Below are positions 14,846 through 15,976 of a DNA stretch of 15,976 bases, in pieces. Source of the DNA: Candidatus Caccovivens faecavium (GTDB lineage: Bacteria; Bacillota; Clostridia; Christensenellales; UBA1242); assembly GCA_018715545.1 (NCBI GenBank), contig DVLK01000019.1, positions 1-15,976 on the forward strand, in the 5' to 3' direction. The position numbers and the translations under genes are program-made. The notes beneath the pieces were generated by a model. The model had not been told where the DNA came from, ran no database searches, and saw only the letters and a program-made list of their open reading frames with translations. Positions within the stretch are counted from its first letter, which is position 1. Each line of letters starts with the position of its first letter.

Positions 14846-15973
14846 ATGATATATTTCGACAATTCAGCTTCTACCTTTATAAAGCCTAAACAAGTTCAAA
14901 AGGCAATGCTAGATGCGCTTTCTTTTTTCACTGCCAATCCTGGTCGCAGTGGACACCGCGAAGCTATTAAAACCGCTATGGAAATTGAAAAAGTGCGCGA
15001 TAAGGTTTCTGCACATGTAAATGGCGACATAACAATTTTTACTGGCGGATGTACACATGCTCTCAACCTTGGCATACTTGGCTATGTAAAAAGCGGGCAT
15101 GTTGTTTGTACAGAAAATGAGCATAATTCGGTGCTTAGACCATTACAGTTCTTGCATGATAAATATGGAGTGGATTTTGATATAGTAAAACAGACGAAAA
15201 AAGGTTCTCTCTCCTTTGATGATATAAAGCAATATTTACGACCTGACACTAAGCTTGTTATAACTAACCATATATCAAATGTCAATGGCGATGTTGCCAA
15301 TATCTCAGATATTGGCAAAAATCTGAAAGAAAGGAAGATAACATATCTAGTTGACGGCGCGCAAGGCGGAGGTCATTTCAAATATGACATGAAAGAGATG
15401 AACATTGATATGCTTGCCCTTGCCCCTCATAAAGGCTTTTATTCTCCACAAGGCGTTGGGTGCTTAGTGATAAATGGCGATATTAACCTCGACCCTATAC
15501 TTTTTGGAGGAACAGGCACAAATTCCTTAGAGCTATACCAGCCCCTCTCTTTACCTGAACGATTAGAGAGCGGAACGCTGAATACTCCAAATATAATAGC
15601 TTTTGGCGCAGGCATAGATTTTGTCGAAGAAAATTTTATAGAGATAAATGAAAAGATGGATGATTTGACAACATTTTTACACTATGAGCTTTCTAAACTT
15701 CCCGTTCAAATTTATACCTCGACAGAAAATACAAACGGCGTGTTCGCATTTAACATCGAAGGATTTAACTCGTCAGACCTCGCCACAATATTAAATGATA
15801 AATATGGCATATGCGTGCGCGGAGGTTACCATTGTGCACCTAAAAAGCATGAGGCACTTGGAACGATAGAAAATGGACTTGTAAGAGTTTCCTTCTCCTA
15901 CTTCAACACCTTACAAGAGGTGGAACGATTAATCTTAGCCGTTAAACACATTTTAATAAAAAATAAAAATTAA
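14846..15973 (+). CDS. Aminotransferase class V, cysteine desulfurase family protein
   Basis: A 375-aa PLP enzyme of the NifS/SufS-like class V aminotransferases, close in style to the cysteine desulfurase family that clusters with YedF and DUF3343 genes (TIGR01977, as I recall). It begins I-Y-F-D-N-S-A-S-T, typical of the group. The PLP-binding Lys is K196 in A-P-H-K-G-F; E-N-E-H-N-S near 115 and V-D-G-A-Q around 170 line the cofactor pocket. G-G-T-G-T-N-S marks a subunit-contact loop, and the catalytic Cys is C330 in R-G-G-Y-H-C-A-P. It is complete and ends three bases before the window edge. It probably releases sulfur or selenium from cysteine or selenocysteine; the acceptor is unknown, though DUF3343 is a candidate. 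Confidence 0.92.
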   Translation: MIYFDNSASTFIKPKQVQKAMLDALSFFTANPGRSGHREAIKTAMEIEKVRDKVSAHVNGDITIFTGGCTHALNLGILGYVKSGHVVCTENEHNSVLRPLQFLHDKYGVDFDIVKQTKKGSLSFDDIKQYLRPDTKLVITNHISNVNGDVANISDIGKNLKERKITYLVDGAQGGGHFKYDMKEMNIDMLALAPHKGFYSPQGVGCLVINGDINLDPILFGGTGTNSLELYQPLSLPERLESGTLNTPNIIAFGAGIDFVEENFIEINEKMDDLTTFLHYELSKLPVQIYTSTENTNGVFAFNIEGFNSSDLATILNDKYGICVRGGYHCAPKKHEALGTIENGLVRVSFSYFNTLQEVERLILAVKHILIKNKN

Positions 15974-15976
15974 AAA

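Overview
The window looks like the chromosome of a low-GC (by eye about 30% GC) Gram-positive bacterium, most likely an uncultured gut Clostridia/Firmicutes relative. The reasons are strong AAGGAGG-type ribosome-binding sites, AT-rich spacers, a Spo0A-type DNA-binding domain, a tRNA with encoded CCA, and accessory genes (PcfJ/PcfK, ArdA) typical of Firmicutes conjugative elements. No species can be named from the sequence.

Region A (1-6164, + strand) is a tightly overlapping four-gene defence operon. It holds the C-terminus of a DUF4209-like gene with an R-N-x3-H motif (start outside the window), a type III restriction-modification Mod methyltransferase, a 324-aa protein with two zinc ribbons and a C-terminal R-x4-H (HEPN-like) motif, and the type III Res helicase-nuclease. 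All three junctions overlap (ATGA, TAATG, 11 nt). The zinc-ribbon/R-x4-H gene is not a standard type III R-M component. With the upstream R-N-x3-H protein, it is the best candidate for an undescribed system: restriction linked to one or two possible RNA-cleaving effectors.

Region B (6180-10440, - strand) is a seven-gene operon convergent with region A and separated from it by a bidirectional terminator. In transcription order it has two small unknown proteins, antirestriction protein ArdA, an unknown 145-aa protein, a PcfK-like protein fused to a MutS domain I-like segment, a PcfJ-like protein and a small unknown protein. This is a mobile-element (ICE/plasmid) maintenance and anti-defence module. 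A promoter, with an insulating terminator behind it, lies at 10406-10466.

Region C (10336-10874) has an inverted repeat, a + strand promoter with a possible 43-aa ORF, a terminator, and tRNA-Ser(CGA) on the - strand. The accessory DNA begins directly at the tRNA 3' end, a classic integration site, although no integrase or second att copy lies in the window.

Region D (10875-15973) looks like ordinary chromosome. It has a small Ser-rich ORF, a stand-alone Spo0A output-domain protein, a secreted SIMPL-domain protein, an FkbM-family methyltransferase, an SLT lytic transglycosylase, a DUF3343 protein, and a divergent class V aminotransferase (cysteine desulfurase family). The last two belong to gene families often found together in sulfur/selenium handling clusters.
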